Source: Desulfobacillus sp041396245
GTDB taxonomy: Bacteria > Pseudomonadota > Gammaproteobacteria > Burkholderiales > Rhodocyclaceae
Length of the DNA stretch: 64,000 bases
Assembly (NCBI GenBank): GCA_041396245.1
Contig: JAWKYW010000008.1
Coordinates: 70,474 to 134,473 of the forward strand
Direction: 5' to 3'
This document shows, piece after piece, positions 33,111 to 42,829 of this stretch; positions within the stretch are counted from its first letter, which is position 1, and each line of letters begins with the position of its first letter. A program made the translations under genes and the position numbers. A model generated the notes under the pieces. The model was not told the origin of the DNA. It saw nothing but the letters and a program-made list of their open reading frames with translations, and did no database searches.

Positions 33111-33600
33111 TCACCCCCGCACCAAACTCATCACCTGCCCCATATCCAGTGACTGCGCCTTGCATGTTCCTGTTTTGCGGGAGGTACTGCTGCTGCAACT
33201 GCTTGGCGGGGGTCAGCGAGCCGGAGAGGTCTCTCCTGTAACAACGCGGTGCTCATAGTCCGGCCACCGGCATGATAGCGCTTCGCCACCTGACCGAGTG
33301 CATAGGTCGTGGCAGTGAGAAGAGCCATGCACCGGTAGCAGCGCGACCGATCTTCCCAAAGGTTTTCCTGCGGCCTTGCCCAGCAAACCGCGCCCAGTAG
33401 CCCCTCGGCCGAACTGCTCGAATGCTGCGAGTCGGCGGCTCCAGCGGCTGCGATGAACTCCTTGATGTACCCTGATCAGTTCGACCCCGTGGGCCTTGAT
33501 GCCATACCTGGCGAATCTGGGCGGAATGAAAATCTTGCGCCATCGATGCCGGGACTGGGGTAGCAATTCGAGTGCGCCGTTCAGCAAGGAACCTGTTTGG
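33111..33600 (-). pseudogene. frameshifted DUF697-like gene
   Basis: On the minus strand a recognisable C-terminus is spread over three frames. LLTATTYALGQVAKRYHAGG and RTMSTALLQE come first, then SLTPAKQLQQQYLPQ, then AQSLDMGQVMSLVRG ending at 33111. The shifts coincide with apparent single-base losses in short homopolymers (for example TT to T near 33230). The TTYALGQ-type segment resembles DUF697 membrane proteins. The N-terminal half (33300-33600) cannot be reconstructed with confidence. Confidence 0.5.
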
Positions 33601-35020
33601 ATTCATCTTGTCAATTCAACATCCGGGCCGACTTGGTACCAGCGGCTTCACAGGCAAATCGGCGGCTGAAACAAGTGATCCGGATCAGTGGCCTGTTCGA
33701 TTGCACTAGATTGGCCAGCGATGTCGAGATTAAGAAGCGCTTGAGTTCGTTGAGGAAGCGCGCGCCGGCCAGACTCATGCGCCCGTCAGCCTCGCCGGAC
33801 CTGCCTCAAGCTGCCATTTCGTAGGCGGAACCGCTTGCCGATATCGGAAGGTGTCCCTGCCGCAGTGCCCAGCGGCAGGCGTTTGAACAGAACGTCTGAA
33901 GTACAGGCGGGCCATATCGAGGCCAGAGTGCCCTCCGGATGGCGATTCTGTGCCGCTTCTTCTTCGGGTCTGGTCGTCCTTGACGCCATCAGCAAGAGCG
34001 TTGAGCACCAGGGCAGAAATGGCGTTGTTCGTTGAGGTGTCTTTGGTTATCCTGAAGTTCAAACGAATTATTCCTTGTGCGGGGCTGAAAGCACTGACCA
34101 GTCAGGCCTGATCATCCATTGAACGGGATCCTCTATCAGCTCCAAATGGGAAGTGATAACGCTGGCGGTTCGGATCACCGTCTCGAGTCACGCTCAATTC
34201 GTTCAACCCAGTCATGGGCCTCCTGAACCTGACCGATACACAGCCTGCTGCATAGAGGCGATGAACGACCGTCGTCCCGCCTGTCGTGTCCGCGGGAACG
34301 TGATAGACGATGCCATGCTCGACATGTCGAAGACTTCGGTAATGAGGCGCTTTTGCTCTGGCGGCAAGCAGTGTCCATAAGCCCGGAAGCTGAGCGATGC
34401 ATCAACCCTTGCATCCGTCCAGACCAATGTGCGGCAACGAGCACTGCAATCGTCGGATCAGTAGTTCCAGCCTGACATCGCAACAAGTCAACCAAAGGAT
34501 ACTGACTGCACCAACGGAAGATCCAGACATCCGTCATCAGATGGTGGGCATCAGCTTCGGCGTAATGGACTACGTGCTCGCGGCCTGCTTGCGCAGCTGG
34601 CTGGCAAGCGTGCCACAAGCAAGGGTTTATGACTGAGGGCCGCAACGAAACTATTAATCCATTGCCGGCGGCCTCGATCGGCTGGGGATTTATAGTCGTT
34701 CGATTGCCGTATAACCAATACTGACAGCCGCCAGAACAATCAGGAAACCCTCGAAGGCGCTGGAGAAATACTCGGCCCACCGTGTCCGGTGTGGGTGATC
34801 CTCGTCGGCAGGTTGTTCCGCCAATGCGAGGCGTCAGGCCATGAGTGCGCCGCCAGTTAATAAGATATCCGTGGCGTCGAGGTAAGCCAACCAGTCCAGG
34901 TTAAATGCCATGCCCCCCCTTGAGCAGGATGGTCGCAATTGCCGCACCAGTAAATCCACGCATGGCGTTGCAGGCTGGGTACGCCCGGAGTCAGTCATCG
35001 TCGTGCTTTTTTGCCTTCCT
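33601..35020. other. decayed DNA with no supportable gene
   Basis: Frames of 60-200 codons occur on both strands, but none matches a family and each looks like a fragment. Minus-strand pieces such as TKDTSTNNAISALVLNALAD (34000-34060) and TDVWIFRWCSQYPLVDLLRC (34470-34540) may be parts of broken genes. I see no promoter, RNA gene or repeat of note. Confidence 0.5.
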
Positions 35021-35026
35021 TTTCCT

Positions 35027-35531
35027 TCACGCTCTCTTCCTGGCACGAATATCGTGTTCGTCGGCATTCTTGTGACACTCGACGCAGTTATCGAAGTCTC
35101 GGATGCCTTCCTCGATATGCTCGCGACGGATTTTTCTGCTGTGAATGTTCATGGCAGCCGTAGCAGGTATAGCGGCCTTAATCATTGCGGACGTGGCAGG
35201 TCGCGCACTTGACGTTGTGGTACCGATCCAGTTCGAAATACTTCGCGTGATCAAAGGTGGCGGGCGTCCGTTTATCTGAAACGCTTGGCATTGACTGCAG
35301 TTGCCGGTGATCACCGTTGCAGGCCTTCTTGGTGGCTTGTGGCAGCCCTGGCGGCCTCGCGGGTCGCCATTTCCAGCAACCTGTGGTTGAACTGCCCGGT
35401 GGCCGACGTTCCCCGCCGGCATGATCGCTGCTGGCGAGGCGATGGTCAGACGGCCAGTTTCTGGTAGTGGTTGCTCGACGTCGAAGAAGGTTTGAACTGT
35501 GGGGCCTGCTGTTGGTGGAGCTTTCAGTCAC
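35027..35531 (-). pseudogene. decayed class III-type multihaem cytochrome c
   Basis: Minus-strand segments in changing frames give ATFDHAKYFELDRYHNVKCATCH, which breaks as ATFDHAKYFELDRYH and NVKCATCH. An in-frame stop after VRND follows, then RYTCYGCHEHSQQKIRREHI and EEGIRDFDNCVECHKNADEH. Three CxxCH haem sites (CATCH, CYGCH, CVECH) are intact, while an upstream site reads CSQCQ instead of CSQCH. The family is a periplasmic class III cytochrome found beside cytochrome b and DUF1924/dihaem genes in betaproteobacteria. At least two lesions make it non-functional as read. Confidence 0.75.
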
Positions 35532-36090
35532 TCTCCGGCACGGCCAGCTGACGCAGCGTTCTGATTCGGCACCGGTGAAAGCGGCGTGACAGGCAAGCAG
35601 TCCGCTGGTTTACTACCGCATGGCCGGAATCCCAACACTTGGGACCTGTCGTTGAGATGGTGAAAGCCAGAATGGCCAACACCATCGGTTTGGCATGGGA
35701 TCCCGCTGGTGTGCGTCATACCCAGCCCCAGAACAAAAAGATGCTGATGATGTGGCCAGTGCCGGGACAGCGAGAGAGACGATGAAGTCAGGATATGGAC
35801 TTTGCGCCACTTGGTCATGGCGCCGGTGACCGTCCCAGGCCTGCGCTCGATATCCTCTTTGGACACCACACGGGTGTGGTGGTCACGCTGTCCCGGGACA
35901 GCTGCTCGCGCGAGCAACCGGCACCCTTGCGTGCCGCTGACGTTCCGCTTCCATTGCTACCGTGCCAGCCAGGGCAGGATGGCGTTGAAATGAATGCCGG
36001 CATGCAGCAAGACCATCAGGAACCCAGCCAGGTGCCGACTTCGTGCATGCCAACAGGATTTCATGTTGCCCGATGGCGGTCATCACGCTT
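35532..36090 (-). pseudogene. decayed membrane protein, possibly cytochrome-b-like
   Basis: Pieces such as GTWLG, LMVLLHAGIHFNAILPWLARW and MTKWRKVHILTS can be read in successive frames. They suggest a small multi-helix inner-membrane protein with helix-borne His, as in DUF4405 or cytochrome b561-like proteins. No frame exceeds about 130 codons. The placement between multihaem cytochrome and oxidoreductase fragments supports an electron-transfer role. Identification is tentative. Confidence 0.4.
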
Positions 36091-37130
36091 ACGCAGCGAA
36101 ATACGCAAGGGAACCAGTGGTCAGCAAGGTGCCCGGAATGCCCAGGTAGCGCCCGATCCAGACCAGGTTGAAGCGGTGCAGCAGATGTTCGCCCTGGAGG
36201 TTTACAAGCGAGACTGTGTAGCGTAAAGGGAAGGATGCTGGTGCGCCAGAAGTTGTTGAGTCATCTAGGCCGCCAGAGTCTGCTTCCGTGCTGAAGTCAA
36301 CTGCAGGCAGCTTCCCGAGTTCGGGATCAAGGTCAGTGCATGGCCGTAAACCACTTCGCCTGTCTTGATCGTGGTTTGGCAACATCCGCAACTTCCCGCC
36401 CGGCAACTGAACAGCCTTGACGCCATTCGCCTCGGCCGTCCAGCAAGCTCCGCTATGCCCGGTTGCCAGGTGGTACCTGCCCCGCGGATTGTAGATCACG
36501 ACGATGTCTTCGTTTTGCTGCCATATGGTTCAGCAGTTGTCCGTGTTTGCCGAACGCTTGATCGTGCCGGGCCCAAAGGCTATGTGGATGCTGACTCTCC
36601 CGTTTTGCCCCCGATGCTGACCGAGACGAGGCTTTCCATCATCGGTGTCGGTCCGCAGATGTAGAAATGGTAGGGTTTGAGGGAAGTTCTCATTCCTGAA
36701 TGGCGCCACGTCCACGCTCCCGCCGTTATGAGGTGATAGTCACTGCCCGGTTGGTCGCCGGCAGAGATCGCTGAAACACGGGCGCCAGATGGAAGTTCGG
36801 GTAAAGTGCGGCCAGCGCCGAGATGGGACCGCTTGGTGCGGTTTAATTGCTGGTACGACGCCGTAGTAAAGCCAGACCTCCCGTCCCGGCTGTTCGGCTA
36901 CGCAGTTGAGCATGGACAGCACCGGGGTAGTCGATGCGCACCGCCGACTGGGGACGACGGGTGTCCTGGGGTCGATGTGGTGGCCGCCAGGCGCGCGGAC
37001 TTCCTGGTGACGTTGGTCGCTGGCTAGGATGTCGAGTGTGAAGAAATTCGTGACGGCGGGGATAGGCGCTGCCTGTGGGAGCAGGTACGGTTTATTCGGA
37101 CACCCGGTAGAAGTCCTGGCGGGTGCCATC
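36090..37130 (-). pseudogene. decayed NAD(P)H oxidoreductase with FNR and 2Fe-2S domains
   Basis: Fragments in several frames correspond to a ferredoxin-reductase-type enzyme. FFTLDILAS, then TPVLSMLNCVAEQPGREVWL with YYGV (nucleotide-binding part), PYHFYICGPTPMMESLV near 36630-36660, and a C-terminal LDPELGKLPAVDFSTEADSG near 36270-36330 after a ferredoxin-like region whose cysteines are scrambled. Many indels separate them. It was probably the partner of the ferric-reductase-like fragment at 38012-38788. Confidence 0.6.
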
Positions 37131-38011
37131 CGACGGGACAGCGGCGGGTGATCTGCTCGGTCTTGCCGTCGGGCGCGGGTATCTCGGGAAGAGCGAAAAT
37201 GTCAGGAATTTGACCCGGCGGAACGTCAGGTGGCTGCTTGTCTTCTGGTACCAGGTAAAACGAACAATTGATTGGGCACCGTCTCAATTTCCTTGCGATC
37301 CCAACCGAAAATGCCTGAAGCCACTCCACGCTGCTACAGATGCCGGCTCGGATGCTGAAGGCAAAATCTGCCCAACGGGGGCGGGCATTCTCCATAAGGA
37401 CCTGCGCCTGCGCCTTTGCCCAGTCTGTTAATGTGCTGAAACTGGTACTCAGCTGGCAGTTGGCGTAATCCCATTGATCCAGAGGGCCCGGGGGCAGAGG
37501 TCATTTCAGGTGGTGTCATTATTCAGTCTTTTCACGTTCAGCTTAAGGAACCCTTAATCAACATCCGTTTGACATCATGATCATCCTCGTGCTCGCGCCC
37601 CTTAGAACGACGATCACGTCAGTCGTCCTTGGGCAAGAAGGGCCTCTCTTCCCGCCACACGATACGCATCAGCTAAAGTGAAACACAGCGCATTTTATTT
37701 ATCCAACGCCAACAGCAAGGTATTCAGACGAGCTCATTACCGCGCTGCCTGAATCTGTCCTGATTTGATCGCGGTTCCGCCCGGACTGGGGCTGTAGCGG
37801 CATATACGGTCGTCATGGACAGAGCAAGCAGGATGGTCGAGATGGTTTTCATGATTTCATTTCTGGTCGGATGATTAGCGGTGTCACCACGGCACCGATG
37901 CTTCCGGTGAAAGCTGGAATCAAGCTGCCCATTACGCCAGTTCCTGTGAACTTTCTGCCAAGCTGGCAGTTTTCAGAACCAGGTTCCGGGCGGCGTGAGC
38001 CAACCGCCACC
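37131..38011. other. decayed DNA; fragments only
   Basis: A minus-strand frame at 37024-37395 (LVPEDKQPPDVPPGQIPDIF) is protein-like but unassigned. From 37500 to 37870 the sequence is relatively AT-rich with no frame longer than about 60 codons. It may have been an intergenic promoter region of the former electron-transfer operon. Nothing else is supported. Confidence 0.4.
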
Positions 38012-38788
38012 TCATCTTGTGGCACTCATTGTTTCACCTGTAGGGCGCCGCTGAATGTTGCAGACGGATGCCGAACGCGCGGCGCGGGTTGCGCCGGCGG
38101 GCGACAAAGGGATCGTTGGTTCGATCACGGGTGCAGTAGTGGAGATCCGCAAGAAACCTTGCTCGGAGTCTGCTGCAATGAATCCAGCCATGCTGGAAAG
38201 GCATCGCCAATACCGCCGGCAATCAGATTTGTTGGGCGCTCGAATCCTGCCGTGCCCGCCTGTCGAAGCGACCATAAGGCCCATCCAACCTTGACGGCAT
38301 GACCGACCTCCAGTCGCTTGCCCCGGGGTGCGGGTGTAATCACCCAGCGCCTTGATCTGGAAGCTGACGCTCCAGTTGCTGATCCGCACTGGCGATCGTG
38401 AAGGGATCGCCCCCTCTTTCTCGTCGAAGGTAATGAATGCAAACTGACCGGGGCGATGACCACGCCATTTATTGTCGAGCTGGCAACTGACGGACAGTAC
38501 ATCCGGGGCAGGTTGCTCGATGGCTGTCACGCTCACTTTAGCGCGGCGTGCTTTCCCGATGCGACCGACCAGCATTGCAGATACATAGGTCCCGCCAGCA
38601 CCAAGCAACGCGATAAGAATGCCGACCGGCTGGGTCCAGTAATCAGTCGGAGCGACATATTGCATGTAGGGCGGCGTATCTGGTCGCTTCCGGCATGGCA
38701 GTGCTGCCGCACAGGTTTTATAAGGAAACCGCTTCCATAGGGTGATGACCAGCATCGCCAGCACGAGATAGAACGCCCACTCCCCCAT
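38012..38788 (-). pseudogene. decayed ferric-reductase-like flavoprotein (N-terminal and FAD part)
   Basis: The minus-strand frame starting MGEWAFYLVLAMLVITLWKR continues with YWTQPVGILIALLGAGGTYV (membrane helices), then GRIGKARRAKVSVTAIEQPA and NKWRGHRPGQFAFITFDEKE, the FAD-binding R-P-G-Q-F motif of the FNR superfamily. Later parts (LSFQIKALGDYTRTP, PTNLIAGGIG) are in other frames. The 258-codon frame therefore mixes real and out-of-frame sequence. It looks like a ferric reductase/NOX-type transmembrane oxidoreductase inactivated by indels. Confidence 0.7.
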
Positions 38789-38799
38789 GTCCTTCAGCT

Positions 38800-39180
38800 A
38801 GTCGCGCATTACTTCCAGGAAGCCGGTGAATTGCTCCTTCGGTATGCGGCCTTCGCGTCCGGCCATCGCTTTCAGAATATCTCCAGCGACGTTTCCTCTA
38901 CCAGCCAATGAACCACGGCGAGCTCACCGCGAGAATGCCGGCCCATTTATGCGGTCGACCAGACCTCGATCCATACCGCCCAGCGGGGTTTCTAACCAAG
39001 CGGGACGTGTGGATAAAAGCACTCGCCCAGCGACACATCCAGCAGTCGAGCGCAGCGGGCCCACTCCAGGTAGGCGCTGCCGGATGGCCGCGGCAGTTGC
39101 CACACTACTTCCGCCCGTGGCAATTACGTCATTCCCCGTTGTGGGCGATGGCAAGAAGCGACCAGGCAGATTTTCATGTC
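38800..39180 (-). pseudogene. possible decayed cytochrome b561-like gene
   Basis: A minus-strand start near 39178 reads MKI and, after one frame change, W-like GRFLPSPTTGNDVIATGG. Further fragments end near 38800 in WLVEET and related pieces. The length and position between PepSY and ferric-reductase fragments suit a cytochrome b561-type membrane protein. I cannot confirm haem-ligand histidines because the frames are broken, so this is a guess from context. Confidence 0.3.
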
Positions 39181-39189
39181 AGGACTCTG

Positions 39190-39580
39190 ATGGATCATTT
39201 TCCGGCGGGTCGGATGGTTCCCGTTTGGGGCAAGTCATCTCGGCAGCGTCGCTGGTTGCAGTCAGTGCGCTGATTGCCGCTCGCACGCCACCCGCCATCA
39301 TGTTTGTCACGCTTGACGTCACGCTGCCGCTGGTCGATGACCTCTCGCCGTTTGCGGATACCACAACGATCCGCCGCCCGTCTGATGGTGGCCTTGATCT
39401 CATAGCTGCCGCTTTCACGCTCAATCTTCTCGATATTTCGATAGCCGGCGGATTCAGTCCTGGTGCGTGTACTTCAGAATCGATAGCCATCTCGCCTTGT
39501 CGGTATTGGCAGAACGGACATCCTGGGTTCATGACTCGACATGGAGAAGGAAAACGGTGGCGGCAATGCTGTGATGGTTA
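39190..39580 (-). pseudogene. decayed PepSY-domain protein
   Basis: In one frame the minus strand gives YRKIEKIERESGSYEIKATI followed by RRADGG, which is the PepSY core. The overlapping longer frame (ending at 39179) has only the N-terminal part (GEMAIDSEVHAPGLNPPAIE) in register. Stops follow soon after LWYPQT. PepSY proteins accompany dihaem cytochromes and two-component systems in such clusters. Confidence 0.5.
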
Positions 39581-39589
39581 ATGTGCGCA

Positions 39590-40015
39590 TGGTTAAATCC
39601 TCCTGCTCAAATGGGTGTCAAGGTGGTGTTCGCTAGCCCAGCCTGCTCTGCTGCCGTATGGCGGCGTACGGGTCGCCTTTGTGCGCACCTCACCGTAGCG
39701 CCACTCCCAGTCGGGAACTTTGCGATCGTTGCTTATTGCCAGAGCCAATTCCGTGATGCGTTGTGGAGCCGCCCCGTGAAGACGCTGTGAACCGTTGCTG
39801 CTGTAGCGCTGACCACCCGCATCGCCTGCATTGGCGACGAGATAGCGGGTAATCTTCTCGGCGGTGGCACTATCAGGCGTTGGCGATTATCCCCGAAATG
39901 ATTGTCCGGATTCGCATCATGCGTTTGCCTGAGGATCGCGCCAGGAGCATCGAGGGAGACAAGGCCCGGTGGCAACTACCCGCACTCTTCTTTGACGACC
40001 GGGTCAGTAACCGGC
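39590..40015 (-). pseudogene. decayed dihaem cytochrome c (DHC-type)
   Basis: Reading minus from about 40000, DPVVKEECG is followed by a stop and then LPPGLVSLDA. In intact DHC proteins CGSCH and a hydrophobic PPGLL segment sit here, so the first haem site is missing. NHFGDN, then ITRYLVANAGDAGGQRYSS in another frame, match the conserved middle. The second haem site also seems shortened: bases around 39680-39690 keep CA-HKGD-like sequence but not a full CxxCH. It would not bind haem as read. Confidence 0.65.
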
Positions 40016-40030
40016 GCGAAGAAATGACGG

Positions 40031-40450
40031 TCACCGGCCTGGGCGGGCTAATACAAGGGCAGAAAAAGCCAAGGTCACCAGGCCGATGGCAAGCGAGGCA
40101 TTGAAGATCTGCCGCACGGGAGTCTCTGAATGGTTACTGACAGTCACGAAGGTGAGCCAGTCACCTTTCTCTTGCGGGCGCATTACGCGCCCCAATACTT
40201 CGGTGCAATTGCGCTTGAACCATTTTTCGACCTTGGCCGGGTCGGTATAACGCGTTGGCGTCACGGACACGGCGACTGGTTCGATGGTCTTGCCAGTCAG
40301 CGCCCGTCCGGCACTCCGGGTGTCTTTGCCAAAAATGACCGGTGCAGATGGCGTATCAGGCTTTCCGCCCGAAAAGCTCTGCGTATGCAAAGCCTGACCA
40401 CGTACTGCTGAAAAACCACTTGCTTTGGCGGCTGCCGCATGCTGGGCCAG
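40031..40450 (-). pseudogene. decayed DUF1924 cytochrome-like protein
   Basis: The minus strand gives AQHAAAAKASGFSAVRGQAL near 40385-40440. After frame changes it gives FGKDTRSAGRALTGKTIEPV, AVSVTPTRYTDPAKVEKWFK and RNCTEVLGR, then PQEKGDWLTF. These are DUF1924 landmarks. The haem motif that should precede FGKD is disrupted: the DNA reads through S-C-T-G-H-like codons only after adding bases. DUF1924 proteins sit next to DHC cytochromes, as here. Confidence 0.7.
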
Positions 40451-40769
40451 CGGGTCATGAAACCAGCAATGGTGGCGGTGCTGATATCATGGCGGCTATT
40501 CCTGGTGGTGATAACATGTTCTTCAGCTGCGTTTCTCTGGCGGTTCATCGGACTGTGGAGCGCGCTGCGCTACCGCAATACGAATGGTCTTCGATCGCTT
40601 GTTCATCTGCGGTTGGGTTCAAAGCTAAGATCAGCCTGGAAAACTGTGGAGTTAAGATGTCATCGAGAATCACCAACCAATGGCGCCAAGCCATGACAGG
40701 CTTGCTCCATTTGGATGATGCTGGCGATGTCAGGGACAGGGAGTCAGTAACGCTGCCGATAACTCGACC

Positions 40770-41115
40770 ATGAGCGTGCGCGCCAAGCCGTCGAGGCGGG
40801 GGATGTGCTGCCCTTGCGCGCCATTCTTTGATCGTGTAGAACGTGAGTATCCCGGCCAGGTCATGGAGGTTGAACTCGACCGGGAAAAGGGTGAGTGGGT
40901 TTATGAAATCAAGTTGTTGCGCAAGAGGCGCCTTGATGAAGCTGAAGATTCACGCTCGCGACGGCACCATCCTTGGTTTCAAGGAAAAGGATGGGAAGCC
41001 GCATAAACCGCACGACCAGGGAGAGACCTCGTTGATGCGCATTCTGGTCGTCGAGGGACGAGCCGACCCTGGCGGCACGACTCGCCGAAGGCATCACGAC
41101 GGTCCGGTTTAGTCC
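40770..41115 (+). pseudogene. decayed PepSY protein followed by truncated response regulator
   Basis: The plus strand shows a PepSY-domain protein: LDR- or FDRVEREYPGQVMEVELD, then EKGEWVYEIKLLRK and, one frame over, GALMKLKIHARDGTILGFKE with KDGKPHKPH. Immediately after, MRILVVE begins a response-regulator receiver, but the expected D-E pair is shifted and only LAARLAEGI of helix 1 remains before a stop near 41112. Such PepSY/two-component pairs regulate neighbouring cytochrome genes. Both are broken. Confidence 0.65.
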
Positions 41116-41318
41116 CTGGCCGAATTCCGGGCAGTGGCCATCGTCTCAAGTTCGGCCGAAGCAGAAATACACAATCTCATTCGCAACGGACTGCTAACGA
41201 CCCAAAGCAGAAGTCGCCTGGTTAGGAAAGCGGACACTCAACGTCGGAAATGACAGCGCACTTGCAAGGAGTGCGCAAAGCACACGGATGCAATTGTGCG
41301 ACCGTGTCGATTGCCCTG

Positions 41319-41957
41319 CTAGATTTCATTCCAAATCCGTTTCGCGAGTTTGACGTATTCCTGCCCAAAGAAGGCGATTTTCAGCCATTCCTTAGCCTCT
41401 TCTTGATCGATCGACTGAGGTGAACTCAGGACCGATTGCAGGTCAGGTGCGGGGTCAACATACAACGCACGCCTTCGGATGAGCTCGATTTGACCAGTGG
41501 ATCCTGCGGTTGCGACACTCAACAACTCGGGATGCGGAAATTTTTTGCGCACATGCTCCCGCATTTCCTCTTCCGTCGCAAACATGCTGTACCTCAAGAA
41601 GTCCACAGCATCGCCACCAGAAAGGCCGTTTATCATTTTCATCACCTTTGGGTCTGGCTCAGGAAGCGTGCTCGTAAATGCCTTGAAGTCTTCAAACGTC
41701 TTCGTTAATACTGAAAAAATTGCCCAGTACCAAAATAACTCTCCCATCTCCTCATGCTTTACTTCATGTCGGAATACGCGCTTCTTAGGAAGTTCTGGTC
41801 GTTTGGATTCTCGCTTCAGAATGACGTACTTCGCCGCTTCTTCGAAGGAAAAGATGGCCAACGCCGTGCTGGTAGCGAAGTGCTTGACCTCGAGCGCCTC
41901 TAGAGCTTCGAGATAGAGGCGTCGAGAGTTGGCTTCGATTGCGTTGAGGGCGACCAT
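41319..41957 (-). CDS. AbiV-family abortive infection protein
   Basis: The 212-residue protein carries the AbiV signature in its N-terminal third. NSRRLYLEALEALEVKHFAT is followed by STALAIFSFEEAAKYVILKR, with the A-LAI-x-x-EE-x-x-K pattern of the family. The rest is helical (VLTKTFEDFKAFTSTLPEPD, EEEMREHVRKKFPHPELLSV). Lactococcal AbiV blocks phage development by binding a phage protein that affects translation. The gene is intact next to a strip of decayed genes. It is the last of three same-strand accessory genes, separated from the next by a 30-bp palindrome. Confidence 0.75.
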   Translation of the reverse strand: MVALNAIEANSRRLYLEALEALEVKHFATSTALAIFSFEEAAKYVILKRESKRPELPKKRVFRHEVKHEEMGELFWYWAIFSVLTKTFEDFKAFTSTLPEPDPKVMKMINGLSGGDAVDFLRYSMFATEEEMREHVRKKFPHPELLSVATAGSTGQIELIRRRALYVDPAPDLQSVLSSPQSIDQEEAKEWLKIAFFGQEYVKLAKRIWNEI

Positions 41958-41978
41958 CGTAATATCTAATGTTTGACG

Positions 41979-42008
41979 AGCTAAAGGGGTCAGCTGACCC
42001 CTTTAGCT
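41979..42008. repeat. perfect 30-bp palindrome
   Basis: The arm AGCTAAAGGGGTCAG is followed directly by its exact complement CTGACCCCTTTAGCT. It lies 22 bp upstream of the AbiV-like gene. Half-units TGACCCCTTTAGCT also occur near 14012. It resembles the AAAGGGGTCA...TGACCCCTTT palindromes that accompany REP-associated tyrosine transposases. It could also terminate transcription of the gene upstream. Confidence 0.8.
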
Positions 42009-42086
42009 GGTTCCATGGTTATAGGCACCAGCGAGAGCTCTAACGTTGAAAATCATCGGGCGTTTGCGAGTGGCGCGATGCGCTTC

Positions 42087-42755
42087 CTATAAACGGACCG
42101 GTGGATTGTCTGGATAGACCGCACTCTTGGCAATTCGGGCTCTGCAGAACCGGACGAAATTGTCATATATCTCGACAAACGCACTTGCAGCTTCGTTTAA
42201 CTCCTTGGCTTCTCGCAGAACCCAATCAGGACGAGGTAAATTCACAAGATGGTTTGGCAATACCGATAAATTTCCGACAGAATTCGGCGAGGTGTACTTC
42301 GCGATCAGCATGGCTAGGTCGCTGGCATTCGTTAATAAGAGCTGGCGTTCTTTCTCAAGCGCAGGATTAACAAACTCATTATCTGGATTTCCTCCAACCG
42401 CTACAAACGTGTGCAGTGGAGCAATATCCTCACGCAAAAATGAGCCACCGAAATCGTGCTCGCGGAGGAACGATATGACTCCGTTGGGTTTGAGCAATTC
42501 TATAACTTTCTCAAACACGACAATATCTGTGGGCATCACCCGCTCGGTTTCGGAGGAACTAGGAGGCGAAACTTGATGGTCTTTGCGTTCAAGCAAAAAT
42601 AGGGCGAGTAATGCAGCGAAGAAACCCGCCAAGGCATCCCACTTAAGTTCCCAGCCATTCGGAGTCCAAAGCACCCATGCTTCAGTTGCGAGGACGCCGA
42701 GTAGCGCAGTGAGTCTAAGGGCTGGCAGCATAATTCTGTCAAACGTGGGAGTCAT
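42087..42755 (-). CDS. hypothetical protein with two N-terminal membrane helices
   Basis: The 222-residue protein has hydrophobic segments at about residues 9-29 (LPALRLTALLGVLATEAWVL) and 38-56 (WDALAGFFAALLALFLL). A soluble domain of about 160 residues follows, with ISFLREHDFGGSFLREDIAP, FVNPALEKERQLLLTNASDL and a C-terminal helical part. I recognise no enzyme motif. Membrane anchoring plus a cytoplasmic domain is a layout common among effectors of small defence modules. It is flanked by the AbiV-like and nuclease-like genes on the same strand. Confidence 0.65.
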   Translation of the reverse strand: MTPTFDRIMLPALRLTALLGVLATEAWVLWTPNGWELKWDALAGFFAALLALFLLERKDHQVSPPSSSETERVMPTDIVVFEKVIELLKPNGVISFLREHDFGGSFLREDIAPLHTFVAVGGNPDNEFVNPALEKERQLLLTNASDLAMLIAKYTSPNSVGNLSVLPNHLVNLPRPDWVLREAKELNEAASAFVEIYDNFVRFCRARIAKSAVYPDNPPVRL

Positions 42756-42829
42756 CGGCGCTGCGCGGCTTTATCGCACAGCGTTCGGTGGACTGCAGGG
42801 GGTATACACAGGGCTGCGTGGGATCATCT

